A model generated the notes under the pieces. That model saw only the letters and a program-made list of their open reading frames with translations. It did no database searches and had not been told where the DNA came from. Positions 43,159 through 57,800 of a stretch of 64,000 nt of DNA are shown piece after piece. The position numbers and the translations under genes are program-made. Every line of letters begins with the position of its first letter. Positions within the stretch are counted from its first letter, which is position 1. Location of the stretch: the NCBI GenBank assembly GCA_030490835.1, contig CM059972.1, positions 55,409,563-55,473,562 of the forward strand, read 5' to 3'. This stretch comes from Annona cherimola. Lineage: Eukaryota; Streptophyta; Magnoliopsida; Magnoliales; Annonaceae.

Positions 43159-46100
43159 ACTTAGACAATTGAGATTTAAGGTGCTAATCCGTTTAATACA
43201 ATCCTCGTGGGAACGATACTCTACTCACTTTTTATTACTTGATCGACACGTATACTTGCGTTAAAATGAGCATTTTAATAGACATATATGAAGCTCGTTA
43301 GATAATAACTTATTAAGGGGATTCATAGATGAACAGGGACAAGCACAAGGAATACAAGGGACTTATGAGGAGGCAACTGGAAGGGATAGTTATGTTGCAA
43401 TGGTTAGGTTAGCAAATGAGGTGATGGAGGTTGAAAACATTAGTCTCAATGCAGTTAACACCTCAAATGAGTTTGTCGAAGGAAATGATGGGGGTCTGAA
43501 AATGTGGTAAATCATAAAGGGAGAGAGGAGAATAGTAGTTTAGCTATTTATGAGGACTGAGCCACATTGGGTCTTCTACCTTAAAGGAAAAGGAAAGCGG
43601 TTTTCCAATCCAAAAGGAGGGGAGAAAATGGGGGACAGAAAAACCAGGAGGAACTACGAAAAAATGAGGGGGCGACATACAGGCAGGATATCTAAAAAGG
43701 GCAGCACTAACAAATGAATGTATAAATGATTTGAGCTTGGACCCCTTGGGTTTAGCAAGAATACAAAAATGGATCATTGCACATAGGTGTGGAGAGAAGG
43801 GAAGTTGCAGTCCAACTGAATCAATGGGGATGGGAGATCTAGGAGCAAAAGTTGCAAAAAATATTAAGCCTTTAAGTGATTCATGTAACGGTCAAAGGAT
43901 CTAGAACACGGATGTTTTAACATGTGGATGTCAACAAAATAGCAAACATACAACCCAAGATAGTTGTCTACTAGAAGATAAAGCTAAGGGTGACAATGAA
44001 CGGAACCAACTCAGTGACAGAGGCACAATAGTCACAAAAGGAAGATGGAAGAGAAGACACGAAACACAGAAGCAACTAATTGTTTCTATGGGAAAACAAA
44101 TGGACAAGGTCTTGATTGGTAACAAGAGGTGTTTTGAAGGAGCCATGGCAAGTGGGATGCACTTTAATCTTGATCCAATGAAGAAATAGAAAGGGGGTGA
44201 TGCCACAATAATGTTAGAGGTAGAGACTGAGTTTCATCCTCAATCTTGCCTGACCCAATGAGCATCCTAGCTTGGAATTATCGTGGGCTTGGAAACTTGC
44301 TTACAATTCAAAATTTACTTGACATTGTCAAGAAGAAAGCTCCCATTTTGAATTTTTTTGGCCGAAAAGAAATGAAGAGGCACAAAAATGGAGATAATAA
44401 AATTAAAGTTGAAATTTGATTTTTGTTTTAGAGTGGATTGCTATGATTGGCAGGGAGGTCTTGCTTTGTTGTGGAATAAGGACATATCAGTAAATGTTAA
44501 ATCCTATTCTCCTCACCATATCGATGCAATGGTAAATAGCTTTGATGGGAGGAGTTGGCATATAATTGGTATTTATGGCAACCCTGTGGGTAGTAGAAGA
44601 TGGAAGATATGGGATCTTATGCGCCATTTATGTGGTAAATATAGATTTCCATGGGTGGTAATTGGGGATTTTAATGAAGTTGTTAGAGCTTATGAATATC
44701 TTAGTTCAGTTCAAAGAGTGGAATGTAGAATGATCTTTCTATGAGTCAATCAGTGATTGCAACTTGATAGACTTGGGCTTCATTGGTGCGCTTTTTACCT
44801 GGAGAAATAATTATAGAGGTGAAGAGCGGGTGGAGGTCCGATTAGACCAAGCATTGGTGTCAAGTGAATGGATTAGAACCTTTCCCTTTGCCCATCTTCT
44901 TCACTTGTCGGCTGCTACATCAAACCATTGTCCCATTCTATTAGTAATGAACCATCAATCAAATCAGAGAAGACCAAAATGTGGTATCAAATATTTGCAT
45001 TATTAGGGTAGAGACAAGACAACAAATCAGTTAGTTCAGACCAATTGGGAAGAAGGAAGTAGGGATGAATGGGTTATTTTTGAGTCAATTAAGAGAAGGA
45101 TTAGGCAGTATGGGGAGAAACTTCTTAGGTGACATCATGTATTAGGTGGAAATTGAACAAAGCTATTACATCAAAGAACAAGCCATACCGCATACATTGA
45201 GGTCTTTGCAACCATCCGATGACAGGGATGACAAAATAAAGCTGGTGGAAAGCAAAATAAACACTCTATTAAAAGATGAAGAAATATATTGGAAACGATG
45301 TTTAAAAGTAAATTTGCTAATGTGTTTGGGGACTAGAATTGTAATACTCAGACCCAAGTAGGACTCATATAATTGCATTTAAGGTGTAATTATGATTTAT
45401 GTATGAATTGATTGATTTTTGAATGATTTTTATGAATTGATGAATTTTATAATTAGGGTTTGCAATTAAGAATGATGACTATGATTAATCGCCAAAGCCC
45501 AATGTGAGTCAAGATGACTAAAAGGGCTTAAAGAGTATTAGTATATGTTAATGTAGCATAAATATTTATTTTAATTTTCATAATTTAATTAATAGAGATT
45601 AAAATAGAAATTATGGAATTGTGTTGAAAATCATAGAAAATTCATAACTTGATGCCTATAAGGCGAAATGAGATGAAATTTGAAAGGCAAGCTCATGATT
45701 TTGGGCTTAACCTTATAAGTGGACTGGATTAAGGCACAAGTGATGAGATTAAGGTGATAATTATTTATTTTTAATCTCACACTCTAAGGTTATTTTCAAA
45801 GGTTCATAACTTGACGTAGAAACGTCGGTTTGACATGAAATTTGACATGATTGAATAAAATTATGAAATCTTTGGTATGGGTGGATTTGATTAAGCTAAT
45901 TACCATAAAAAAGTGGTTAATTTAAAAAAGGTACCTAACATTGACCTTGTGTACCCTAGACTACTATAGCATTTAATAAAAAGCATTTGAGATAAATGAC
46001 TTGTTTTAATACTATGCAAGGTGTCAAATTCTGGTGGATGGAGCTGGATTTTATGGATTTTTTTAATGGTCAAATTCATGAAAAAGTCAAGGTTTAAATG

Positions 46101-46795
46101 CAATGGTTAAATGCCTAATATTTAGCTCAAATGGAGCATAGGGTATGTGGCATATGTATGGACGTCCAAGGGCACTTTGGGCATGGAAATGTGATTTTTA
46201 AAAATGCTAAAATACATATCTATGTTTCCTAATACCTAGGTGAAGTAAATGGGTACATAAATATGTGGAAAATGTGGAAACAAATGTCAAAACCCAAGCT
46301 AAGGAGGGGCGTCACCTAGTGGACAACAATGCAACCCTTAAATGCATGGATTTTGTGGATTTTTGATAATTAGAAAATGCATATTTTACTTGGATATAAA
46401 AATGCCATGTCATCAAGGGATGATTTAGAAATAAATTACCCTCATAACATGTGGCAAAGTGGGTCCCATGTGCTGGTTAAAAAAATTTTAAAAGGGGACA
46501 TTGACCTTGGAACGTGCATACATGTGAAAGGGGAAAGAAATTTCCAAAATTTTTTTGCTAAGTGTGAGCTACCTTGGGCACGTCCAAACCAGCAAGGGGG
46601 AAGGAGAAAAGAGGAGAAAAATAGAAGGAAAAAGGAGAAGAAAAATAAGAGGAACCAAGCTAAACAAGTTGGATTCAAGTTAGATTCAATTCAAGTAAGT
46701 AAAACCTAAGTTTTGAATCATTTGAATCAAGGTTTTCTCTCTCAATTCATGAGCCATGAATATGGTTCATAAAAAAACTCTTAAAGGATGAGTTA

Positions 46796-49700
46796 TGTGG
46801 CACCCCAAAGTGAGGAGCCTAGAGGCCTTACTCTGGGATCTTGTCGATTGGTAAACGTGACTCAAGATTGTTGCCCTGATCACACGACGGGTTCTTAATT
46901 GGATCTTGTCCAATTTTTTTTTTAAAATTTCTTTCTTTTTCTTTTCTTTCATCACATAAACATATACTCATCATCATTCATAATGGACTTATCCATATCA
47001 TCATAAATCATCAATTTCTCATATTATTCATAACTTCATAATTTCATACAACCTATGTCCTTTTTGATCATATCCTATTAGGGAATCTATTCATACAAAA
47101 GTCTACTAACCTTTGTAGATTCCTCTTTTCCTTTAGCAACACATGCCCTTCCTCTCTTGGCTTTTCCTACACCTGTCTGAGGTTAGGAAAACAAAACATG
47201 AGTTGAAACTCAATAAGCAAGCATTTTTCATTTTAAATGCATTCCTCTCCATTCGGTAGAAGACACTTACCAAGTGATCAACTACCAATGGAATATAAAC
47301 CTTTTCGTAAACCATTTTTGGAAACCTTTCATAAACCATTCATGAAAACCATTCATGTAAACCATTTGTAAATGCATTTCTCTCCATTCGATAGACGACA
47401 CTTAGCAAATGATCAACTTTCAATGGAATAGAAACCTTTTCATAAAAATTATTTCATAAACATTGGATGTGCAAATGCTTCCTTTCCACTCCTGACATAA
47501 ACCTTCGTGTGTGGGTACGCTAGCCCAAGTAACATCTCACATATCATGGTCCAATACGCCGGCTGTCTCCGACTTAGCCTCATCAAGGGGAACCTCTCTT
47601 CCTCTTGACGCCTACATGGTTCCTACATGCATGACTTTTGATTTCTCTGACATTATATACCTCTTACACCAGGTGACTTGTCATTCTCATGTAGAGAATT
47701 ATTTGCACCATCCCTTAAAAATATTATTTTAAATCCATGCTTTCCTTTTCAATCCATGTATGAAAATGCAATGCATTCATTCACATATAACATTCATTTG
47801 CCTCCACCTCTGGGGAGGACGCCGTCAGCACACAACCCATACAACTCGGCAATAGTGAAGGGGGACCCTCTGATCCGCTTTCTACCTCCACCAAAGCCTC
47901 TTCATTATACATCATACATGTGCATATGTCCATGAACATCACATGATATCAATATGCCGACATGACTTTTCATAAAAACTCATAAACATTCATCATTTCA
48001 AAACATTATAGGAATGGTCACCCTTAAACACATTTCATAAAAATACTTGAGAATAAAATCACATTTTCAAAGTTGTGCTTGCTTACAATGAAGAAATAAA
48101 ATCACATTTTAAAAAAATATTTGCTTGCTTACAATGAAGCACTAAAATCACATTTTTTTAAAAAAAGTTTGCTTGCTTACCTCCTCAGTCTGTGTCCTCC
48201 TCCTTTTCCTTTTCTTTTCCTATACAAGGAAAAATGATATTTTATCTATATCATTCCATGTCTTAGATTGTTTCCCATAAGTGCTTTTATAATCATTCAT
48301 TACCTCATTTCTATAAAGGTTAATCTTAAATATATACTTGGTTATTACCTCCTTATATCGATTTTTATCCATAAATTCTTTAAAAATTCCATCCATATAT
48401 CCTCATAAAATATAAAAATAAATCTTAAAATTTCCCAAAATCACGCTGTTGACTGTTCATAATCACTGTAGCAAATTATTGTTCATCATCACTGTTTGCG
48501 ATCATCACCCGAGGTTACTGTTCATGGGTTCCAAAAATTGACATTTTTTCCAAAAATAAAAAATACCATGACATAGCTTATGCTTAGTATATCATGAGAA
48601 ATTTCATACATTTTGAATTTATCATCATTTACTTGGCCAAATAAATCATTTTCTCCATATACTAAAAGTCAACATAAATTCACTTAAGCATAATCCTTAA
48701 TTCTAAAAATTATGAAATTAATATATCATCATTCCAACATTATATTTATCATATTCATACATCCGAAATCATCATTTATTATTTTTGGAGTATTATTTAC
48801 ACATATCATATGCTATCTTCCCGAATGCTCCATCTTTGCTCCAAAATTATCATGTTTTGGCATGATTCCATTTTGGCATGGTAACTATACTTAATTAATC
48901 ATACTTAGGCATTATCTAAGCATGTTATACCCTAAATAACATCATGCACAAATTTGAGGAGGATCCACTTACCTTAAGTGAGCCAAAATCTCATTTCCTC
49001 CTCCCTTTCTCTCTCTTCCATTCCTTTCTCTCCTCCTCTCTTGCTTAGAACTTGGATGGGGTGGGGAAATGAGCTTGCTCAAGTATTTTGAGCTTGGGAT
49101 GGGTGTGAAATTCGTTCAAGGCATGGCCTACTTTTTATAGTGCTTTATTTTTCATAAAATTGCAATTTACCCCCCTTGATTGAGGTATTAAATTGCAAAT
49201 GTGTTTTTTTCTAATTTTAAAAGGTGCATGGAGCCTTGTGCAGCCCACCCTAGGCCTGATCCAGCCCCCTTATGGCAGCCTTATTTTTTTTCTAGATTTT
49301 TAATTTATTAAAATTTATTTATTTTAAGCTAATTAAATCCTAGCCGTTGATTTATGATGATGATGATCATGGACCATTGATTTTGGTCAAAATCTCACCC
49401 ACCCCAGCAGCCATTGCAGCTTTTTATTAATTATTTGATTAGTTAATTTAAAGTCAAATTCTAGTTAATGAAAAAGTAAAGCTACTTTTTGATCTTCTAA
49501 TGATATCTAATGTTGACCCTTGATTTATGATTTTTGATCAATCTTGGACCACTCATCATGTTCATCATCATATTTTGGCCATCCATAAAAAATTTCATCT
49601 CAATCTGATGTCCGGATTGCAAGATATGAATTTTTCTTCATTTTCTTCACAAAAATCCATAAAAATCCGAAAATACTAAATAAATAAAAAAGTTGCTATT

Positions 49701-49955
49701 TTGTCCTTTTGTGGGAAGCTTCCTTTTTTTTTGTGATTAAGTTAATCCAAAGTGATTAACTCATCATTTCACTTTAACCACATGGTTACTATTCACGTTT
49801 CACTATTCATGTGCACTATTCATCCGAATTTCATAAATAATTATTTTAACATCTATTCCCACATTTTCATATTTCATGAATATATATTTCATGAATATAT
49901 TACCTAGGGTTTACAACCCTAGGTTTTTATACATGTCAAAGATTGGGGTTTCACA
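46796..49955 (-). mobile_element. Solo LTR-C (TGTGAAACC chromovirus family), nested
   Basis: It starts TGTGGCACCCC and ends GGGGTTTCACA on the plus strand, the inverse of the LTR at 1328. A perfect duplication AGTTA flanks it (46791-46795 and 49956-49960). LTR-B carries the uninterrupted version of the same target site near 53281, which proves the insertion. A CATTCGGTAGA-type block occurs twice at 47240-47420. Confidence 0.93.
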
Positions 49956-51835
49956 AGTTATGATGCCTTAATATGGGTATTGAATGATTTTTGAAAGATA
50001 TAAATGAGATCAAGAGTTTAAGAGAGTGAAAAGGGAAGTTAAGGTTGAAATTTGAGATGAAAGCTAACTTGAAAATTCTCAAAACCCTAAACTAAGTTGC
50101 TGTATGATTTAAGCATGATGTTTTGGATGTAATTCATGTTCTTTTGGATTACATATGTTGATTAGAGCATTTGTTAATAATTTTAGCAAATATGGAACTT
50201 AGGGTTTCAAGTAATGCCCAATTTTTCAATTTTTGAGTTAAAAATGATATAAGTAATGCTTAAATTTTTTATGGATGAATTGTAGGGTAAAATACCCTAA
50301 ATTAAGGACCCTTTGGATGGCCTAAGTGGGCTGGATGAGTTTGCCATAAATCTGATTTTTTAGGGTATGTGTATGGTACGTCCAAATGGGGGCCAAAACG
50401 GGTACTTTCCATATAATCTTTGTTGCTGTTTTTAAATAAATGATTTATGGATGTTATAGAGGGTAAATTACCCTAGGTTTAAGGTACTTTGAGTGTCTAA
50501 AAGGGCTTAGAAAGATTTTCCCTAAATCTGATTTTAAGTATATATGTATGGACACGTCAAAATGGGTCAAAATGGATACCCTACATGTATGAAAATGTTA
50601 CTGTTATGGAAGCAAATGAATTATGAATTATAAATATGTGATAATATCCTAAATTTGGATTAATAAAAGAATGTTTATTTGCTGGAAATTATGACTTAAA
50701 AATCTGTTAAGATTTAAGTCTTGAAAGAGGAGTTGAAAGGATGAAAAAGGGGTCTTAACGTGGCTGTTTTGGAAATCAGTGATAAATGGATTAAAAATCT
50801 GAAATTAAACCCTAAAGTATATGATAATTAAGGGGTTTAACGATGTTGAAATTGGGTGTAAGTTTCCGTGTTAAGAAATTTTAAGAAACACATAATATAT
50901 GTGTCGTATGTTGAACGTATGTAGAGCATATTTATGAATGGATGATATGTGACTTATGTGAACTTGCTAAAATGAAAAATATGCATGTATATGTGATGAA
51001 ATGCATAAGGATATTTCTGTAAGAATGATGTTTGATTATCTTAATTTTTGAGATTTATTTATGAAGCTTGAAATGTCACTTATATGCTTAGAATGAGCAT
51101 TGATGTAGGAAAAATGGAAAATAGATGAAAAATGGTTAATGGGAGATGTAAATCCCCAAATGATGAATTATGAATGAATGTTATGTGTTTACCCTAAATA
51201 TGGGATTAAAACACAATATGGAATGAATGATATGATGCATAAGTGCATGTTGTGTATGTATGATCGACTTGAAAATCCAAGTTGATTATGTATGATATGA
51301 ATTATGGGATTGAAAAACTAAGCGAGTGCAAGAAAATAGATTGTTATGAATGCAATGTTATGTTTATGTATAGGCAAAGACAAAGAGATAAGCAAGACGG
51401 AAAGCTAAGCAAGCAAGGTAAGCTAGCAGTTTTCTAAATGCTTTTGTTTTATCAAATGTGATAAAATGATTATCAATGATATTCTAACTGTTTAAATGAG
51501 TTAGAAAATGAATGATTTCAATTCTTTCTAAGTTGTTTAAGGATGGTCATTCCTTATTTAAATATGTATTGAAATGATATTTCCAATAGAATAAATGAAT
51601 TGCTTACTGCTTTTCAAGTACTTATGTCAATTGATGAATCATGAGTTTATGATTGAAAAATTATGCTAGCATGTCAAAGTTCATGTTTATTAAAGAAAAC
51701 ATGTGCACAAAAGCATGAGGTCCACCTCAAAGGTGTAAGCGGAATGAACGTCCCCCTTTGGTGAGGCCAAGTTGCTAAGAGAGGCCTAGGGCCGGCGACG
51801 CCGCCCTAGAATAGGAGAGAGGATGAAAGTGGATG

Positions 51836-54800
51836 TGTAATACCCATACCCAAGTAGCACTCATATAATTGCATTTAAGGTGTAATTATGATCTATGTAT
51901 GACTTGATTGATTTTTGGATGATTTTCATGAATTTATGAATTTTGCAATTAGGGTTTGCAATTAAGAATGGTAATTAAGATTAATCGCCAAAGCCCAATG
52001 TGAGTCAAGATGACTAAAGGGGATTAATGAGGATTATAATATGCTAATGTGATATGAATATTTATTTTAATTTTCATGATTTAATTAATAGAGATTAAAA
52101 TGAAAATTATGGAGTTATGTTGAAAATCATAGAAAATTCATAACTTAACGCCTGTAAGGAAAATGAGATGAAATTTTAAAGGTAAGCTCATGATTTTGGG
52201 CTCAATATTATGAATTGGATTAAGGCACAAGTGATGAGATTAAGGTGATAATTATTTATTTTTAATCTCAAACTCTAAGGTTATTTTCAAAGGTTCATAA
52301 CTTGACGTAGAAACGTCGATTTAAGATGAAATTTGAAACAATTGAATAAAATTATAAAATCTATGGTATGAGTGAATTTGATTAAGCTAATTACCATGGG
52401 AAAGTTTTTAATTAGAAAAAGGTTCCTAGCATTGACTTTGTGTATCCTAGACTACCATAGCATTTAATAAAAAGCATTTAAGAAAATGACAAGTTTTAAT
52501 GCTATGCAAGGTGTCAAATTTTGGATGGATTGAGCTGGATTTTTGTGGATTATTTAAGGGTCAAATCCATGGAAAATTCAAGGATTAAATTCCATGGTTT
52601 AATGTCTAATATCTCGCTCAAATGGAGCATAGATTATGTGGCAAGAGAGGGTACGTCCAAGGGCACTTTAGGGCATGAAATTTGATTTTTTAAAATGCTA
52701 AAAAATATGTCTAAGTTACCTAATGCCTAGTTGAAGTAAATGGGCACATAAATAAGTGGAAAAAGTGGAAAAAAATTATCAAAACCTAGCTAAGAAGGGG
52801 ATGTGAATTGGTGGACAACAATGCAATTGCTTAAATGCATGGATTTTGTGGATTTTTGTAAATTAGTAAATGCAAATTTTACTTGGTTATAAAAATGTCA
52901 TGTCATCAGGGGATAAGGTAGAAATAAATTACCCTCATGACATGTGGTAAATGGGTCCCACAAGGTGGATAAAAAAATCATAAAAAGGGGATATAGGTTG
53001 GTAATGTGCACATGAAGAGAAAGGGGGAGGAAATTTCCCAAAATTGATAAGTCTTGAGCAGCTCATTTGAACGTCCAAAAACAGCAAGGGGAAGGAGAAA
53101 AAGAGAAGAAAAAGAGGAACAAAAAAGAGAAGAAAAAGAAGAAGAACAAAACAACTCAAGTTGGATTCAAGTTAGGGTTGATTCAAGTAAGTAAAAACTT
53201 AAGTTTTGAATCAATTGAATCAAGTTTTCTCTCTCAATTCATGAGCCATGAATATGGTTCATAAATAAATCTTAAAGGCTGAGTTATGATGCCTTAATAT
53301 GGGGTTTGAATGATTTTTGAAAGATTAAATGAGATCAAGAGTTCAAGAGAGTGAAAATGGAAGTTAAGTTGGATTTTGAGATGAAAGCTAACTTGGAAAT
53401 TCTCGAAACCCTAAACCAAGGTGTTGTATGATTTAAGCATATTTATTTGGATGTAATTCATGTTCTTTTGGATTACATATGTTGATTTAAGCATTTGTTA
53501 ATGATTTTAGCAAATATGGAACTTAGGGTTTCAAGAAATGCCTGATTTCTCCATTTATGAGTTAAAAATGATACAAGGAAGTGCTTAAATTGTTTATGGA
53601 TGAATTGTAGGGTAAAGTACCCTAAATTAAGGACCCTTTTGAAGAACTAAGTGGGCTGGATGAGTTTTCCATAAATCTGATTTTTTAGGGTATGTATATG
53701 GGACGTCCAAATGGGGGCCAAAACGGGTGCTTTCCATATGATTTTTGTTGCTGTTTATAATGAAATGATTTATGAATGTTATGGAGGGTAAAATACCCTA
53801 GGATTAAGGTACTTTGAGTGTCTAAAATATTTTAGAAATATTTGCCCTAAATCTGATTTTTATGGATATATGTATGGACACGTCAAAACAAGTCAAATGG
53901 ATGCCATATATGCATGAATATGTTGCTGTTATGGAAGCCAATGAATTATGGATTTTAAATATGTGATAATACCCTAAATTTGGGTTAATAAAATCATGTT
54001 TATTTTCTGGAAATTATGACTTAAAAATCTGTTATGATTTAATTTTTGAAAGAGGCATTGAAAGGATGAAAAACGGGTCTTAACATAGCTGTTTTGGAAA
54101 CCAGTGATAAAGGGATTAAAAATCTGAAATTAAACCTTAAATTATATGCTAATTAAGGGGTTTAATGATGATGAAAATGGGTGTTAGTTGCTGTGTTGAG
54201 AAATTTTAACAAACACATACTATATGTGTTGTATGTTGAACATATGTAGAGCATATGTGTGAATGGATGATATGTGACTTATGTGAATTTGCTAAAATAC
54301 AAAATATGCATGAATATGTGATAAAATGAATGAGGATATTTCTGTATGAATGAGGATTAATTATCTCAATATTTGAGATTTATTTATGAAGCTTAAGACG
54401 TTGTTTATATGCTTAGAATGAGCATTGACGTAGGAAAAATGGAAAATAGATGAAAAATGGTTAATGGGAGATATAAATTCCCAAATGATGAATTATGAAT
54501 GAATGTTATGTGTTTACCCTAAATATGGGACTAAAATACAATATGGAATGAATGTTATGATGCATAAGTGCATGTTATGTGTGAATGATCGATTTGAAAA
54601 TCTAAGTTGATTATGTATTATATGGATAATGGGATTGGAAAACTAAGTGGGTGCAAGCAAATGAATTGTTATGAATGCAATGCTATGTTTATGTATAGGC
54701 AAAGGCAAAGAGGTTAACGAGGCGGAAAACTAAGCAAGAAAGGTAAGCAAGCAGTTTTCTAAAATGCTTTGTTTTATCAAATGTGATAAATGCTTATCAA

Positions 54801-57800
54801 TGATATTCTAATTATTTAAATGAGTTAGCAAATGAATGATTTTAATTCTTTCTAAGTTGTTTAAGGATGACCATTCCTTATCTAAATGTGTATTGAAATG
54901 TTATTTCCAATGAAATAAATGAATTGTTTACTGCTTTCTAAGAACTTATGTCAAATGATGAATTATGAGTTTATGATTGGAAAAATCATGCTAGCATGTC
55001 AAAGTTCATGTTTATGAAAAAAAGCATGTGCACAAAAGCATGAGGTCTACCTCAAAGGTGTAAGCAGACCGAATGTCCCCCTTTGGTGCGTCCAAGTCGC
55101 TAAGAGAGGCCGAGGGCCGGCGGCGCCTCCCTGGAATGAGAGAGAGGATGAAAGTGGATGGTTGCCTAGCTAGCTTCTATCCAAAGGAATGTCATGATTT
55201 TAAATAATGCATCGCATTGTTTATGATATACCCTGGATGGGCATGAGAAGCATGTTTTAAGATATACCCTTGAGTGAGTATAATGCAGCTTTCTAAGTTA
55301 TTTTCAATGAAAATGAATTGTCTAAAAACCTTATAGCTTGCTTATTGAGTTTCGATTCACAGTTTTGTTTTCCAAATCCTAAAGTGTGAAACCCCGATCT
55401 TAGACGCGTGTATAAAACCCTAGGGTTGTAAACTCGAGGCAATATATTTGGAAAATGTACATTCCTAGATATGAAAATATATAGGAATAGAGGTTAAAAT
55501 AGTTATTTATGAAATTCGGATGAATAGTGCATGTGAATAGTAACTTTGGGATTAAGACACGTGATTAAGAGTTAATCACTTGGATTAACTTAATCACAAA
55601 AAGACAAAAAGAGAGATTTAATCACTACATGACGAAATAGCAATACTTTTTGATATTTTAATAGAATTTCGGATTTTAGTGAAAAATTGAAGAAAAATTC
55701 ATAACTTGCAATCCGGACATTGGATTGAGATGAAATTTTTTATGGATGGCCAAAATATTATAATGATCATGATGAATTGTTTAAGATTTGATAAAAAACA
55801 TGAATCAAAGGTCAAGATGAAATGTCATTTGGAGATCAAAAAGTAGCTCTACTTTTTATTAATTATAAATTTGACTTTTTATTAAATTTAAATAATTAAA
55901 AATAAAAATAATTAATGAAAATTAGAGCTACAACAGGGGGTGGTTGGGATCCTTGAACAAAATCAATGGTCCATGATCATCATCATCATAAACCAACGGC
56001 TAGGATTTAATTTGTTTAAAATAAATAAATTTTAATAAATAAAAAATATAGAAAAATAGGGCTGCCATAGGGGGGCTGGATCAGGCCTAGGGTGGGCTTC
56101 AAAAGGCTCCATGCATCTTTTGAAATTAGAAAAAACACATTTGCAATTTAACACCTCAAGCAAGGGGGGTAAATTCTAATTTTATGAAAAATCAAACCCT
56201 ATAAATAGGGGGCAGGGGTGGAAGTCCAAAGGCACTTCACCCAGCTCCATTTGAGCAAAAATCCAAGTTTCCAAAGCCCCATACGTCCAAGAGGAGGAGG
56301 AGACAAAGTTAGAGAGAGAAAGTGTGAGAAGAAGAGGGTTATCTTCACTTCGGGTAAGCAATTTCTATCCAAATTTCTTTTGAATGTTAAGTAGGATAAA
56401 ACCATGCTTAGATAATATCTAAGCATGAGAAAATAAGTATAGTTATAATGCCAAAGTGAAATTATGCCAACACATCGAAAATTTGGAGCGAAGATAGAGC
56501 ATCTGCGAAGATAGCATATGATATGTGTAAATAATGTTCTAATATTGATAAATGATGATTTGGGATGAATGATTATGATAAATATGATGTTGTACTGATG
56601 ATAGATTAATCTTATGATTTTTGAAATTAAGGATTATGCTTAAGTGAATTTATGTTGATTTTTAGTATATGGAGAAAATGATTTATTTAGCCAAGTTAAT
56701 GATGATAAATTCAAAATGTATGAATTTTTTCATGATATACTAAGCATAAGCTATGTCATGTTATTTTTTATTTTTGGAAAAAATGTCAATTTTTGGAACC
56801 CATGAATAGTAACCCACGTTGCTGTGAACAGTAAGCTCGTTTGAATAGTAACGTACAGTAATTTGCTATAGTGACATGAACAGTAAACAACGTGATTTTG
56901 GAAAAAATTGAGGTTTATTTTTATATTTTATGAGAATATATGAATGGAATTTTTAAAGAATTTATGGATAAAAATCCATATAAGGAGGTAATGAGCAAGT
57001 ATTTATAAAGGGATAACCTCTATAGGAATGAGGTAATAAATGATTATAAAGCATGCATGGGAAGCAATCTAAGACATGAAATGATATAGATAAAATGTCA
57101 TTTTTTGTATATAAAAAGGAAAGGAAAAGGTGGAGGATACAGAGTGAGGAGGTAAGCAAGCTATATGTTTTCTAAAATATTCTAAATGATTGCAAATTGT
57201 TTGCTCACATGTTTTATGAATTATATTTAAGGATGGTCATTCCTATAATGCTTTACCTAAAATGATTGCTAACTGCTTGTTAAATTACTTTCTAAATGAT
57301 TTATCAAGTTTTATGGAGCATGTCATGCCGGCATATGTATGTATGAACATGGTGCACAAGGAAGAGACTTTGGTGGAGGTAGTAAGAGGATCAGAGGATC
57401 CCCTTTCACTATTGCCAAGTCGCAAGGGCTGTGTGCTGGAGGCGTCCTCCCAGAGGTTGGAGGCACAAGGAAAGTCATGAATGAATGAATGGATCGCATT
57501 CTCATGAAATGCATGAAAAGGTTTCTGTTCCATTGGTAATTGATCACTTGGTAAGTGTCTCCTACCAAATGGGGAGAAATACATTTCAATGAAAGGAAAA
57601 TGTTTACTTGCCAAAGAAAAAGACTTGCTTACTGAGTATTATTAGTCATATGTGTTTTCAAAATGACAAACATGCTATGGAGCTGACTCATAAAGGATGC
57701 CAGGTAGAAATGACCTGCAAATTTAATTGTAGTTCTATGTATGCGTCCAAAGGGACAAATGTATGATAATCATGTCGAAGACATGTTTTATAGATGTTAC

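Larger units (their letters stand above)
40058..43300 (+). mobile_element. Solo LTR, TGATAAC family
   Basis: It starts TGATAACACGCAAAAAATGC. I place the end at GCTCGTTA, giving a matching target duplication GATAA (40053-40057 and 43301-43305). The end dinucleotide would be TA rather than CA, one transition. Without the nested copia LTR it is about 1.6 kb. A TATA box lies at 40645-40650, with a GGCGCC palindrome array upstream. The family resembles plant gypsy LTRs, but without an internal region it cannot be assigned. Confidence 0.65.
39000..44250 (+). pseudogene. LINE (L1-type) ORF1 remnant, split by a solo LTR
   Basis: 39400-39600 translates to KGGVSFVEMDNNLFLMTFEV and VLDGRLWLFDRQLV, the plant LINE ORF1 domain known as DUF4283. 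At 39857-39898 lies a zinc-knuckle position reading C-x2-Y-x4-Y-x4-C, in which two metal-binding residues have become Tyr. Each change fits one transition. The frame has many stops. It is interrupted by the solo LTR at 40058-43300. 43306-44250 is the probable ORF1 C-terminal part, leading to ORF2 at 44258. The 5' boundary is approximate. Confidence 0.75.
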
